From Rhodobacter sp. SGA-6-6 (GTDB taxonomy: Bacteria; Pseudomonadota; Alphaproteobacteria; Rhodobacterales; Rhodobacteraceae): a stretch of DNA of 64,000 nt. The DNA lies in assembly GCF_011043545.1 (NCBI RefSeq), contig NZ_JAAKGP010000005.1:62001-126000 (forward strand), given 5' to 3'. A model generated the notes under the pieces. That model was not told where the DNA came from, did no database searches, and saw nothing but the letters and a program-made list of their open reading frames with translations. Positions 41,999 through 50,512 of this stretch are shown here, in pieces; the stretch's first letter is position 1; each line of letters opens with the position of its first letter. A program made the translations under genes and the position numbers.

Positions 41999-43628
41999 CC
42001 AGCGTATACCAGGCGCCCCAGAGCACCGGGATGCCCACCGCCGCCCAGGCGAGAGCCGTGGTCAGGTCGAAGCGGCCGCGGCCGATGCCGAAGGAGCCGT
42101 GCTCGATGATCGCATCGGCCGAGGCGGTCCTGGCCTGAAGGGCGGCGACCTCTTCGGGCTTCATGAACCACTTGTCCTCCAGCGGCCGCACCAGAGCATT
42201 GGCGATCAGGCCGATCACCAGCATCCCGCAGAGGACATAGATCGTCGCGGCATAGGCATCGGCGCCCGCCAGCCCGCGGTCGACCTGATACTGCCGGATG
42301 TAGTTGACGACCACCGGCCCCAGGATGCCCGCGGTGGCCCAGGCGGTCAGCAGCCGGCCGTGGATCGCGCCGACGAACTGGGTGCCGAAGATGTCGGCGA
42401 GATAGGCCGGCACCGTCGAGAAGCCGCCGCCATACATCGACAGGATGATGCAGAAGGCGGCGACGAACATCAGCTGGTTGCCCATATGCGCGAAGGTGGG
42501 CGCCGAGGCGTAGAGCAGGATGCCGAGGATGAAGAACACGTAATAGGTGTTCTTCCGCCCCAGCCGGTCCGAGATCGAGGCCCAGAAGAACCGCCCCGCG
42601 ATGTTGAACAGCGACAGCAGCGAGGTGAAGCCCGCGGCGATGCCGGCGATCTGCAGCTTCTGGTCGGCGTTCAGCTCGGCGAAGCTCAGCTCCGGCAGGC
42701 CGATCAGGCGGCCGGCGAAGATTTCCTGCAACAGCGGAGAGGCGGCGCCGAGGATGCCGATCCCGGCCGAGACGTTCATGCAAAGCACGATCCAGATCAG
42801 CCAGAACTGCCGGGTCTTGTGCGCGTCGCGCAGGTGGACGTGATGCTCGGTGATCATCGCGCCGGCCTTCTTCGCCGGCGGGGTCCAGCCCTCGGGGCGC
42901 CAGCCGGCCGGCGGGATGCGGTAGCCGAAGGCGCCCGACAGCATGAAGACCAGATAGACTGCCGCCATGACCAGGAAAGTCTCCCACACGCCGGGGGTGG
43001 TGTCGGTCTTGAAGGCCTCCATCAGCTTCTGCGCCAAGGGCGAGCCGACCATGGCGCCGCCGCCGAAGCCCATGATCGCCATGCCGGTCGCCATGCCGCG
43101 CCGGTCGGGGAACCATTTGATCAGGGTTGAGACGGGGGAGATATAGCCGAGGCCAAGGCCGATGCCGCCGATGAAGCCCGCGCCCAGCCACATGAGCCAC
43201 AATTGATGGGTGACGACGCCGAGCGCGGCGATGGCGATGCCGCCGCACCAGCACAGCGCCGAGACGACGCCGGCCTTGCGCGGGCCGACATGCTCCAGCC
43301 AGCCGCCCCAGATCGCGGCGGAAGAACCGAGGAGCAGGAAGAACAGCGTGAACATCCAGCCGAGATCGGCCATGCGCCAGTTGCATTCGGTGGTGAAAAG
43401 CGCGGTCATCAGGCCCATGTCGGCGCAGGCCGCAGGCGTCTCGCCCGGGATGGCGGTGGTCAGCGGCAGCCAGAAGACCGAGAAGCCATAGGCCATGCCG
43501 ATGCAGAGATGGATCGCCAGTGCGGCGGGCGGCACCAGCCAGCGGTTGAACCCGGGGCGCGCCACGATCCTTTCCTTGTCGAGAAGCCCGGCCCGGCCCC
43601 CGGAATATCCTTCGGTGATTGCTGTCAT
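41976..43628 (-). CDS. OFA-family (oxalate/formate antiporter-like) MFS transporter with C-terminal extra helix
   Basis: 550 residues from ATG 43628 behind GGGAGGGAGAG. Twelve MFS helices are recognisable, with the OFA motif GLGLGYISPVSTLIKWFPDRRG after helix 4 and an acid-rich loop between helices 1 and 2 carrying two cysteines. Compared with the usual ~420-430 residues it has an enlarged central loop and a C-terminal thirteenth membrane segment (LAWAAVGIPVLWGAWYTLV). OFA proteins move oxalate, formate or small monocarboxylates. It lies downstream of a sensor kinase/NtrC pair and has its own sigma-54 promoter, so its expression is probably switched by that system. Confidence 0.85.
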   Translation of the reverse strand: MTAITEGYSGGRAGLLDKERIVARPGFNRWLVPPAALAIHLCIGMAYGFSVFWLPLTTAIPGETPAACADMGLMTALFTTECNWRMADLGWMFTLFFLLLGSSAAIWGGWLEHVGPRKAGVVSALCWCGGIAIAALGVVTHQLWLMWLGAGFIGGIGLGLGYISPVSTLIKWFPDRRGMATGMAIMGFGGGAMVGSPLAQKLMEAFKTDTTPGVWETFLVMAAVYLVFMLSGAFGYRIPPAGWRPEGWTPPAKKAGAMITEHHVHLRDAHKTRQFWLIWIVLCMNVSAGIGILGAASPLLQEIFAGRLIGLPELSFAELNADQKLQIAGIAAGFTSLLSLFNIAGRFFWASISDRLGRKNTYYVFFILGILLYASAPTFAHMGNQLMFVAAFCIILSMYGGGFSTVPAYLADIFGTQFVGAIHGRLLTAWATAGILGPVVVNYIRQYQVDRGLAGADAYAATIYVLCGMLVIGLIANALVRPLEDKWFMKPEEVAALQARTASADAIIEHGSFGIGRGRFDLTTALAWAAVGIPVLWGAWYTLVKTAALF

Positions 43629-43743
43629 TCTCTCCCTCCCTTGCCCTCGACGGGGCGATTGGCGAAGGGGTCTTCCGGTGGCTCCATGGCCGCGCTTCGC
43701 GGCCCTCTCCTTCCCCCGGAGACGCTCCCTCATGGGGTAGGTA

Positions 43744-43759
43744 TGCGCAATTCGTGCCA
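43744..43759 (-). promoter_or_regulatory. Sigma-54 (-24/-12) promoter of the OFA transporter gene
   Basis: On the minus strand TGGCACGAATTGCGCA runs from 43759 to 43744. The -24 element TGGCACG is perfect and the GG dinucleotide is separated by 10 bp from the GC of the -12 element, the invariant sigma-54 spacing; only the two T residues of TTGCA are replaced. Predicted start is near 43733, leaving a leader of about 105 nt before ATG 43628. Confidence 0.75.
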
Positions 43760-43812
43760 GCGGATGGCCTTGCGCCTTTTCAACGGGTTGGCGGGATATT
43801 TCCGATCACGCA

Positions 43813-43827
43813 GGGACAGATTGTCCC
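43813..43827. promoter_or_regulatory. Enhancer site 1 for the NtrC-type activator (GGGACA-N3-TGTCCC)
   Basis: A perfect 6-bp inverted repeat around GAT, located about 60 bp upstream of the -24 element. Its centre is 22 bp, two helical turns, from the second copy. Confidence 0.65.
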
Positions 43828-43834
43828 GCAGGCC

Positions 43835-43849
43835 CGGACAGAATGTCCG
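43835..43849. promoter_or_regulatory. Enhancer site 2 for the NtrC-type activator (CGGACA-N3-TGTCCG)
   Basis: A second perfect inverted repeat with the same GGACA-N3-TGTCC core, ending directly at the stop codon of the sensor kinase gene. Two phased copies upstream of a -24/-12 promoter are typical of activator hexamer loading sites. Confidence 0.65.
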
Positions 43850-45799
43850 TCAGTCCGTGGCGGGCAGCCAGAGGGTGAAGGTGGTGCCCTGGCCCTCGGT
43901 GCTGGCCGCAGAGATGTCGCCGCCCTGCCGGTCCACCAGCGTCCGGCAGATCGACAGGCCGAGGCCGGTGCCGCCGCCGTCCGCCCGGGTGGTGAAGAAC
44001 GGCTCGAAGATGCGTGACAGGGTTTCCGCATCCATCCCGCCGCCGGTGTCGGAGACCGCGATCTCTACCCCCGGCACGCCGTTGCGGTCGGCGTCGCTGA
44101 GCCACACCACGATCTCGCCGCCGCCGGGCATGGCATGGACGGCGTTGACGATCAGGTTGACCATCACCTGCTGCAACTCGGTGCGGTTCATCAGCACCTG
44201 CCGGCTGGACTGCCCGTCCTGCCGCAGGGTCACGTCGCTGCGCGTCAAGAGGTGGCGCACCAGCGGCAGGCAGTCGGCCACCGCGTCGCGCGGGTCGGTG
44301 CGGGTGGCCCAGCCGGCATATTCCTCGGGCCGGGCGAATTGCAGCAGGCGGTTGACGATCTGGCTGATCCGCTGGATCTGCTCGTCCATCAGGCGGAACT
44401 CGGTGGCGGCGCGGGCGGCGCCGTCGCCCATGATCTCGCGCAAAAGGTCCAGATTGCCCTGGATCACCGCCACCGGATTGTTGATCTCATGCGCCGCCGC
44501 CGCGGTGATCTCGCCGATGGTGGCCAGCTTTTCCGACACGATCAGCTTGCGCGTGGTTTCCTCGACCCTTGCGTTCAGCTCCTCGTTCCACTGGCGCAGT
44601 TCGGCGTCGCGCTCCTGGATCAGGTCCAGCAGGTGGTCCAGGTGGTCGGCCACGCGCCCCACCTCGTCGCCCCGGCTCTGCACGCCGGTGCGCGCGCCCA
44701 GATCGCCGGCCTCGACCCGGGCGATGGTGCCGCTCATCTTCTCCAGCGGCTGGAAGACGCCGCTGGCCCACTTCAGGAACACCGGGATGGAGACCGCGGT
44801 GACGGCCAGGAAGCCCAGGCCCACCAGCCACAGGGTCGTGCGCTTGGCAGCGGCGAAGGGGGCCTCCAGGAAGCCGACGTAGAGCATCCCCACCCGTTGG
44901 CCTGCCGTGTCGACGATGGGCTCGTAGGCCGAGATATAGCGGTCGTTCACCACGAAGGCGCTGTCGAGCCAGGTCTCGCCCCGGCCCAGGACCTGTTCGC
45001 GCACCTCGGCCGAAACCCTGGTGCCGAGCGCCCGCGTCCCCTCGAACAGGCGGACATTGGTCGAGATGCGCACGTCTTCCAGGAACAGCGTCGCGGTGCC
45101 CGCGCTGCCTTCGGGCAGGCTGCCGGCGCGGTAGACCAGATCGTTGATCGTGTCGATGAAGACGAGGTTCTGGTTCAGCAGCAGCCCGCCCACCAGGATG
45201 CCGGGCCGCCCGTCGGCCAGCGTGACGGGGGCGGCGGAGAGGACGACCATGCCCCGGTCCTCCTCGGTCCGGTCGGTCGGCACGGCATTCGGCGTCGGCA
45301 CCAGCGGCACCCGCGCCCGCGCCGCCAGATCCGGGGACAGAAGCGCGAGATCGGCATTGGCGAAGATCTCGATGCCGGTTCCGGCGCGGCCTTGCAGCAC
45401 GGCCTCGATCAGCGGACCCTTCGGCGCCGGCCGCGCCTCGGCCGGGCTGACCGCGACCGGCCGGCCGGCGGCATCGGCGACATAGAGGAAGTCGAGCGCC
45501 ATCTCCGCCCGCTGCTCCTCCAGGAGCGGCGCGGGATCGGCGGCGGCGGCGAAATCGACCGACCGGCCCAGGGCCTCCACCCGCTCGCCGGTGGTCTCCA
45601 GGATGCGCGCCAGATATTGCCGGGCGACGGTCAGGTCGCTGTTGACCTTGGTCGCCAGCAGGTCGTCGAACTTGCCCTGCCAGCGCAGCATCGTGCCGCC
45701 CAGCAGCAAGGGCAGGATCACCAGCGTCGGCAAGAGCGCGATGGCCAGCAGACGGTGGCGAACCGACCGCGCGCGCGGAGGGGCGGCGCGCTCAGCCAT
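43850..45799 (-). CDS. Membrane sensor histidine kinase (Cache-HAMP-HisKA-HATPase)
   Basis: 649 residues. Membrane helices at about 17-36 and 322-343 flank a periplasmic double-Cache-like sensor domain. A HAMP linker (QPLEKMSGTIARVEAGDLGA) follows, then the H-box AAAAHEINNPVAVIQGNL with phospho-acceptor His437, N-box NLIVNAVHAMPGGGE, and G-boxes DTGGGMD and GGGTGLGLSI. It probably senses an external carboxylate transported by the OFA protein and phosphorylates the NtrC-type partner. Its start overlaps the regulator's stop region by 8 bp. Confidence 0.9.
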   Translation of the reverse strand: MAERAAPPRARSVRHRLLAIALLPTLVILPLLLGGTMLRWQGKFDDLLATKVNSDLTVARQYLARILETTGERVEALGRSVDFAAAADPAPLLEEQRAEMALDFLYVADAAGRPVAVSPAEARPAPKGPLIEAVLQGRAGTGIEIFANADLALLSPDLAARARVPLVPTPNAVPTDRTEEDRGMVVLSAAPVTLADGRPGILVGGLLLNQNLVFIDTINDLVYRAGSLPEGSAGTATLFLEDVRISTNVRLFEGTRALGTRVSAEVREQVLGRGETWLDSAFVVNDRYISAYEPIVDTAGQRVGMLYVGFLEAPFAAAKRTTLWLVGLGFLAVTAVSIPVFLKWASGVFQPLEKMSGTIARVEAGDLGARTGVQSRGDEVGRVADHLDHLLDLIQERDAELRQWNEELNARVEETTRKLIVSEKLATIGEITAAAAHEINNPVAVIQGNLDLLREIMGDGAARAATEFRLMDEQIQRISQIVNRLLQFARPEEYAGWATRTDPRDAVADCLPLVRHLLTRSDVTLRQDGQSSRQVLMNRTELQQVMVNLIVNAVHAMPGGGEIVVWLSDADRNGVPGVEIAVSDTGGGMDAETLSRIFEPFFTTRADGGGTGLGLSICRTLVDRQGGDISAASTEGQGTTFTLWLPATD

Positions 45800-47168
45800 T
45801 CCCGCCCTGAAGCCGCCGGTCGATGGTCTTGCGCGAGATGCCCAGCCGGGCGGCGGCGGCCTCGCGGTCGCCGTCGCAGGCGGCCAGCGCGGCGAGGATC
45901 GCCCTGCGCTCCATCGCTGCCAGCGTCTCGGGCTGGGTCGCCGCCGGTGGGGCCGGGGTCTCCGCGCCGAAGCCGCCGAGGATCAGCGCCCGCTCGATGG
46001 TGTTGCGCAACTCGCGCACATTGCCCGGCCAGCGATAGGCGGCGAAGCCGGCGCGGACCGCCGGCGGGATCGGCACCGCCGGCATCCCCAGCTGGCGCGA
46101 CAGCTTTTCCATGAACAGCGTGGCAAGGTCCTGCACGTCCTCGCCCCTGTCGCAGAGCGGCGGCATGTGGATCGACATCACGTTGATGCGGTAGAGCAGG
46201 TCGGCGCGGAAGCGGCCCTCGGCCACCGCCCGGTTCAAATCGCTGTTGGTGGCGAAGACCAGCCGCACGTCCACCGGCACCTCGCGCTCGGACCCCAGCG
46301 GGCGGATGCGCCGGTCCTCCAGCACCCGCAGCAGCTTGGCCTGCGCGGGCAGCGGCAGTTCGCCGATCTCGTCCAGGAACAAAGTGCCGCCGCGGGCGTG
46401 CAGGAACAGCCCCTCGCGGCTTTGATGCGCGCCGGTGAAAGCGCCCTTCATATGGCCGAACAGCTCGGTCTCCACCATGTCCGGCGGGATCGCGGCGCAG
46501 TTCACCGGCACGAAGGGCCGTGCCGCGCGGGGCGACAGTTCGTGGATCATCCGCGCCGCCACCTCCTTGCCGGTGCCCGACTGCCCGGTCAGCAGCACCG
46601 AGGAGGGAAGCGGCGCGACCCGCCCGATCATGTCGCGGATCGCCTTGATCGCGGGCGATTCGCCGATCAGCTGGTTGCGCAGCAGGATATGGTCGGAACT
46701 GGTCCGCAACTCGTGGCGCAGGACATGGTTCTCGCGCTCCAGCCGGGCGCGCTCCAGGCAGCGGGTGACGGCGTTCAGGATCTGGTTCGACCGGAAGGGC
46801 TTCAAGAGGAAATCCGAGGCCCCGGCCTGCAACGCCTGGATTGCGGTTTCCAGATCGGCATAGGCGGTGATCAGGATCGAGGGCGGGAAATAGCCCGAAG
46901 CCCGCTGCGCCGCCAGCCATTCCACCCCGCGCCGCCCGTCCATCACATTGTCCAGGATCACCACGTCATGATGGCCCGTGGCCAGCATCTCGGCCGCCTG
47001 CGCGGTGTCCGGCGCCGTTTCGACCGAGCGGCAGCGGCTGGCGAGGGTGCGCTGCAGGAAATGCCGCATCCCCGGCTCGTCGTCCACCACCAGGACCGAG
47101 GCCTGGGCCAGCACCTCGCCGAAATCGGCGGCCGGGCCGCGCTCGACCGCCCTGGCTTGCGTCGTCAT
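45792..47168 (-). CDS. Sigma-54-dependent response regulator (NtrC/DctD type)
   Basis: 458 residues from ATG 47168. The receiver domain has acidic pocket VDDEP and phospho-acceptor Asp73 (DVVILDNVMDG). The AAA+ domain has Walker A GQSGTGKE at residues 195-202, the sigma-54 contact loop GAFTGA at 242-247, and Walker B region GGTLFLDEIGE. A Fis-type helix-turn-helix ends the protein (AAAARLGISRKTIDRRL). All features required for sigma-54 activation are present. Likely target is the OFA gene promoter at 43744-43759 via the two palindromes. Confidence 0.9.
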   Translation of the reverse strand: MTTQARAVERGPAADFGEVLAQASVLVVDDEPGMRHFLQRTLASRCRSVETAPDTAQAAEMLATGHHDVVILDNVMDGRRGVEWLAAQRASGYFPPSILITAYADLETAIQALQAGASDFLLKPFRSNQILNAVTRCLERARLERENHVLRHELRTSSDHILLRNQLIGESPAIKAIRDMIGRVAPLPSSVLLTGQSGTGKEVAARMIHELSPRAARPFVPVNCAAIPPDMVETELFGHMKGAFTGAHQSREGLFLHARGGTLFLDEIGELPLPAQAKLLRVLEDRRIRPLGSEREVPVDVRLVFATNSDLNRAVAEGRFRADLLYRINVMSIHMPPLCDRGEDVQDLATLFMEKLSRQLGMPAVPIPPAVRAGFAAYRWPGNVRELRNTIERALILGGFGAETPAPPAATQPETLAAMERRAILAALAACDGDREAAAARLGISRKTIDRRLQGGNG

Positions 47169-47261
47169 GGCTCTCCTTCCGGCGGCCCCTCCCGGCCCCC
47201 TGCGGCCCGGAGCCTTGCATCCCGCGCGCGTCCGGGCAAGCATTCTGTCGGGGGGCAGGGG

Positions 47262-48428
47262 ATGCTGACGACCACACCCAGGACGGGACCGCGGCTGACG
47301 GCGGGGCTTGCGCAGGCGATCTCGCTTCTGTCGCTGACGGCGGGCGAGCTGGCGGTGCGGCTGGCGGTCGAGGCGGCGGGGAATCCGGCGCTGCGGCTGG
47401 TCCCGCCGGCCGAGGGGCCTTGGCGGCCGCTGTTCGACCCCGAGGGCGTGGCGGCGCCCTCGGGCAGCCTGATCGCGCATGTGCTGGCGCAGATCGCGGC
47501 GATGCGGCTTCCTCCGCGCCCGCTTGCCATCGCGCTGGCCCTTGCCGAGGGGCTGGAGCCGACCGGCTGGCTCGGCCCCGCGCCGGCGGCGGTGGCCCGC
47601 GCCTGCGGCGTGGCCGAGGCCGAGGTGCTGGCGGTATTGGCGCGTTTGCAGCGGATCGAGCCGGGCGGGCTGTTCGCGCGCACGCTGGCGGAATGCCTGC
47701 GCCTGCAAGCCGCGGCGGCGGGCGACCTGACCCCGGCGGTCGGCGCGGTGCTGGACCATCTGGCGCTGCTGGCGCGGGGCGACCTGGCCGCCATCGCCCG
47801 GGCGACCGGCCGGCCCGAGGCAGAACTGGCGCAGGCGGCCCGCCTGATCCGCGGTCTGAACCCCAAGCCGGGGCTGGTCTTCGAGGGGCCGATGCCGCCG
47901 CCGCCTCCGCCCGATCTGCTGGCGCGGCGGACCCCGGGCGGCTGGGACGCCGTGGCCAATCCGGCGACGGTCTCGGTCGAGACGGTGCCGGGCCGGGGCG
48001 ATGCCGCCGCGGCGGCCGGGATCGGCCGGGCGGTCGAGCAGCGCAGGCGGGTCGCGGCGATGGTCGGCACGATCCTGCTGCGGCATCAGGCGGGCTGGCT
48101 GGACGGCGGCGACCCCGCGCCGCTGGCGACGCAGGCGCTGGCAGCCGCGGCGGGCCTGCATGTCGCCACCGTGAACCGCCTGCTGCGCGGGATCAGCATC
48201 CGCACTCCGCGCGGCACCCTGCCGCTGCGCGCGCTCGCCCCCCGGCCCGTCCGCCCGGACGGCCCCGCCGCCGAGACCGTGAAGCGGCGCCTGGCCGAGT
48301 TGCTGCGCCACGCCGGAGGGACGCGTCCCAGCGACGCCCGGCTGGCGGCGCAGCTGCAGGCCGAGGGGCTGGCCGTGGCCCGGCGGACGGTGGCGAAGTA
48401 TCGCGCGGCCCTCGGGGGGCGGATCTGA
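47262..48428 (+). CDS. rpoN: Short RNA polymerase sigma-54 factor (RpoN paralogue)
   Basis: 388 residues from ATG 47262, shorter than the usual ~480-500. Region I is recognisable but Ala/Leu-rich (AGLAQAISLLSLTAGELAVR), while the acidic region II is almost missing. The core-binding part contains LNPKPGLVF and the DNA-binding part VSVETVPGRG-like and LHVATVNRLLRGISIRTPRG. The RpoN box ARRTVAKYR is intact at residues 373-381, so promoter recognition should be retained. It is divergent from its NtrC-type partner with only 93 bp between, which suggests a dedicated paralogue rather than the housekeeping rpoN. Confidence 0.85.
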   Translation: MLTTTPRTGPRLTAGLAQAISLLSLTAGELAVRLAVEAAGNPALRLVPPAEGPWRPLFDPEGVAAPSGSLIAHVLAQIAAMRLPPRPLAIALALAEGLEPTGWLGPAPAAVARACGVAEAEVLAVLARLQRIEPGGLFARTLAECLRLQAAAAGDLTPAVGAVLDHLALLARGDLAAIARATGRPEAELAQAARLIRGLNPKPGLVFEGPMPPPPPPDLLARRTPGGWDAVANPATVSVETVPGRGDAAAAAGIGRAVEQRRRVAAMVGTILLRHQAGWLDGGDPAPLATQALAAAAGLHVATVNRLLRGISIRTPRGTLPLRALAPRPVRPDGPAAETVKRRLAELLRHAGGTRPSDARLAAQLQAEGLAVARRTVAKYRAALGGRI

Positions 48429-48443
48429 GCCCGCGCGGACAGC

Positions 48444-48462
48444 CGGCCGGCGCTACCGGCCG
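48444..48462. terminator. Hairpin between convergent rpoN and aldehyde dehydrogenase genes
   Basis: CGGCCGG (48444-48450) pairs with CCGGCCG (48456-48462) around CGCTA. The structure lies 15 bp after the rpoN stop and overlaps the last codons of the opposing gene. It has no T-tract; a bidirectional role is possible. Confidence 0.4.
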
Positions 48463-49883
48463 CGCCGTCCCAGAAGCGCGGCGAGGGTGACATCGGCCAG
48501 TCGGCCGAACGGCGCGCGCAGCAGGCTCGGCATGTTCCAGCGGCCCTGGGCGAAGACGCCCTTGGCGTGGCTCATGGCGCGGAAGCCCTCGATGCCGTGG
48601 TAGGCGCCCATCCCGCTGGCACCGATGCCGCCGAAGGGCAGGTCGTCCTGCGCCACATGGATCAGCGTGCTGTTGATCCCGACATTGCCTGAAGTGGTGC
48701 GGGCCAGCAGCGCCTCGCAATCGGCATCCCGCGGCCCGAACCAGTAAAGCGCCAGCGGGCGCGGGCCGGCGTTCACCTGGGCGATCGCCTCGTCGATGCT
48801 GCGATAGGTCCGCACCGGCAGGAGGGGGCCGAAGACCTCGTCCCGCATCACCGCGCAGTCGTCGCCCGCGCCGAGGATCAGCGTGGGCGCCAGGGTGCGC
48901 GGACGGCCCGCGGCGCTGTCCGGCTTCACGCCCACCTCGATCACCCTTGCGCCCTTGCTCCGGGCCTCCTCGATCAGGGCCTTCAGCCGGTCGAAATGCC
49001 GGTCGCTGACGATGGAGGTATAATCCGCGCCGGTCGGCCCCTCGGGGTAGAAGCGGGCGACAGTGGCGCCGTAGAGCGTCACGAAGGCGTCCAGGTCGTC
49101 CTCGTGCACCAGCGCGTAATCCGGCGCCACGCAGGTCTGGCCGGCGTTCGACAGCTTGCCGAAGACGATGCTGCCCAGCGTGGCCGCGTCTGCATGGCCG
49201 CGGGCGACGATGGCCGGGCTCTTGCCGCCCAGTTCCAGCGTCACCGGCACCAGATTGGCGCTGGCCGCCTGCATGACCTTGCGCCCCACCGCGGTGCTGC
49301 CGGTGAAGAACAGATGGTCGAAGGGCAGGGCGCTGAAGGCCGCCCCGGTCTCGGGTCCGCCGAGGATGGTGGCGACCTCCTCGGGCGGAAAGGCCGCGGC
49401 CAGCAGGTCGCGAAGCGCCGCGCCGGTGCGCGGGGTGAATTCCGAGGGCTTCAGCATCGCCCGGTTGCCGGCGGCCAGCGCGGTGGCCAGCGGAATCAGG
49501 GTCAGCGCGACGGGATAGTTCCAGGGCGCCATCACGCCGATCACGCCCTTGGGCTGGTATTCCACCCAGGCCCGGCCGCTGCGGTAGGTCAGCGCCACAT
49601 GCCGGCGGTCCGGCCGCATGAAGCGGCGCAGCCTGCGGGTCAGGTAGTCGATGGCCTGCACCACGACGACCAGTTCCAGGATGTCGGTCTCGTGCCGCGA
49701 GCGGTGGCCGAAATCCGCGTCGACCGCCTGCTGCAGGGTGCGCCGATGCGCCAGCACCGCGGCGCGCAGCCGTTTCAGCCGCTGCCGGCGCAGGGCCAGG
49801 CCGGGCGGCCCGTCGCGGAGGAAGGCGCTGCGCTGGCGGTCGAGCAGCGCCGCCATGGCGGGGGTCTGGTCTTCGGTGGTCAC
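48453..49883 (-). CDS. Coniferyl-aldehyde-dehydrogenase-like aldehyde dehydrogenase
   Basis: 476 residues from GTG 49883, which follows GGAG at a suitable distance. Conserved blocks are GVIGVMAPWNYPVALTLIPL, FFTGSTAVGRKVM, the general-base region ELGGKSP and the catalytic cysteine in SNAGQTCVAPDYAL. The short C-terminus and the GNVGINSTLIHVAQ block match the coniferyl aldehyde dehydrogenase (CalB) subgroup, which also oxidises aliphatic aldehydes. It is 77 bp downstream of the DUF924 gene in the same direction and may belong to that operon. Confidence 0.8.
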   Translation of the reverse strand: MTTEDQTPAMAALLDRQRSAFLRDGPPGLALRRQRLKRLRAAVLAHRRTLQQAVDADFGHRSRHETDILELVVVVQAIDYLTRRLRRFMRPDRRHVALTYRSGRAWVEYQPKGVIGVMAPWNYPVALTLIPLATALAAGNRAMLKPSEFTPRTGAALRDLLAAAFPPEEVATILGGPETGAAFSALPFDHLFFTGSTAVGRKVMQAASANLVPVTLELGGKSPAIVARGHADAATLGSIVFGKLSNAGQTCVAPDYALVHEDDLDAFVTLYGATVARFYPEGPTGADYTSIVSDRHFDRLKALIEEARSKGARVIEVGVKPDSAAGRPRTLAPTLILGAGDDCAVMRDEVFGPLLPVRTYRSIDEAIAQVNAGPRPLALYWFGPRDADCEALLARTTSGNVGINSTLIHVAQDDLPFGGIGASGMGAYHGIEGFRAMSHAKGVFAQGRWNMPSLLRAPFGRLADVTLAALLGRRGR

Positions 49884-49960
49884 GTCGCATCTCCGGCAAG
49901 CTCCGGCCATCATCTCACCCCTCGGCCCGGCCGGACAGCCCCCGCTTGTCCCGGGGTTTC

Positions 49961-50512
49961 TTACCCGCGGAACCCGCCCTCCTTCAGGAACCGCGCCTCC
50001 TCGGGCGTGGTCTCGCGGCCGAGGATCGGGTTGCGGTGCGGGAAGCGGCCGAAGCGGCGGATGATGTCGCGGTGGCCCTCGGCATGGGACAGCCAGGGCT
50101 GGCCGAGGCGGCGGTTCAGGCGGACGGCGGTGTCCTGATCGGCCATGTCCTCGGAATGCGAGAAGGGCAGGGCGAGGAACAGCCGCAAGCCCGGGTCGAG
50201 GCGGTCCATGTGGCCGCGCGCCTCGGCCTCGCGGGCCAGCGCCCGGGCCTGCGGGTCGGTGGCATACATCCGCGCCGTGCCGCGGAAGGCGTTGCGGGGG
50301 AACTGGTCCAGAAGGATCATCAGCGCCAGCGCCCCCTCCGGCGTGGCGATCCAGCCGTCGCAATCCCCCGCCGCCGCCCGGTCGTGCAGCGGCAGGAAGC
50401 GGTCGCGGAAGGCGCGGTCGAAGGCGGGACGCTGGGCGAACCAGTCGCCGGTCCCGCCCGCCGCGCGCCACCAGTCCACCACCTCGGCCGGCTGCGCCAG
50501 AAGCGCGGTCAA
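49961..50512 (-). CDS. DUF924 family protein
   Basis: 183 residues. TTG 50512 is chosen because it overlaps the KefB-like stop (TTGA) and gives the normal DUF924 length. Family blocks are VVDWWRAAGGTGDWF, ALALMILLDQFPRNAFRGT and LPFSHSEDMADQD, then HRDIIRRFGRFPHRN. The fold is all-helical; no biochemical role is established. Coupling to a KefB-type antiporter is seen here but its meaning is unknown. Confidence 0.8.
   Translation of the reverse strand: MTALLAQPAEVVDWWRAAGGTGDWFAQRPAFDRAFRDRFLPLHDRAAAGDCDGWIATPEGALALMILLDQFPRNAFRGTARMYATDPQARALAREAEARGHMDRLDPGLRLFLALPFSHSEDMADQDTAVRLNRRLGQPWLSHAEGHRDIIRRFGRFPHRNPILGRETTPEEARFLKEGGFRG

Noticed and set aside
45591-48428. A 945-codon plus-strand frame that would extend rpoN at its N-terminus
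   Set aside because: The upstream part is antisense to the response regulator and kinase; region I of RpoN begins directly after ATG 47262.
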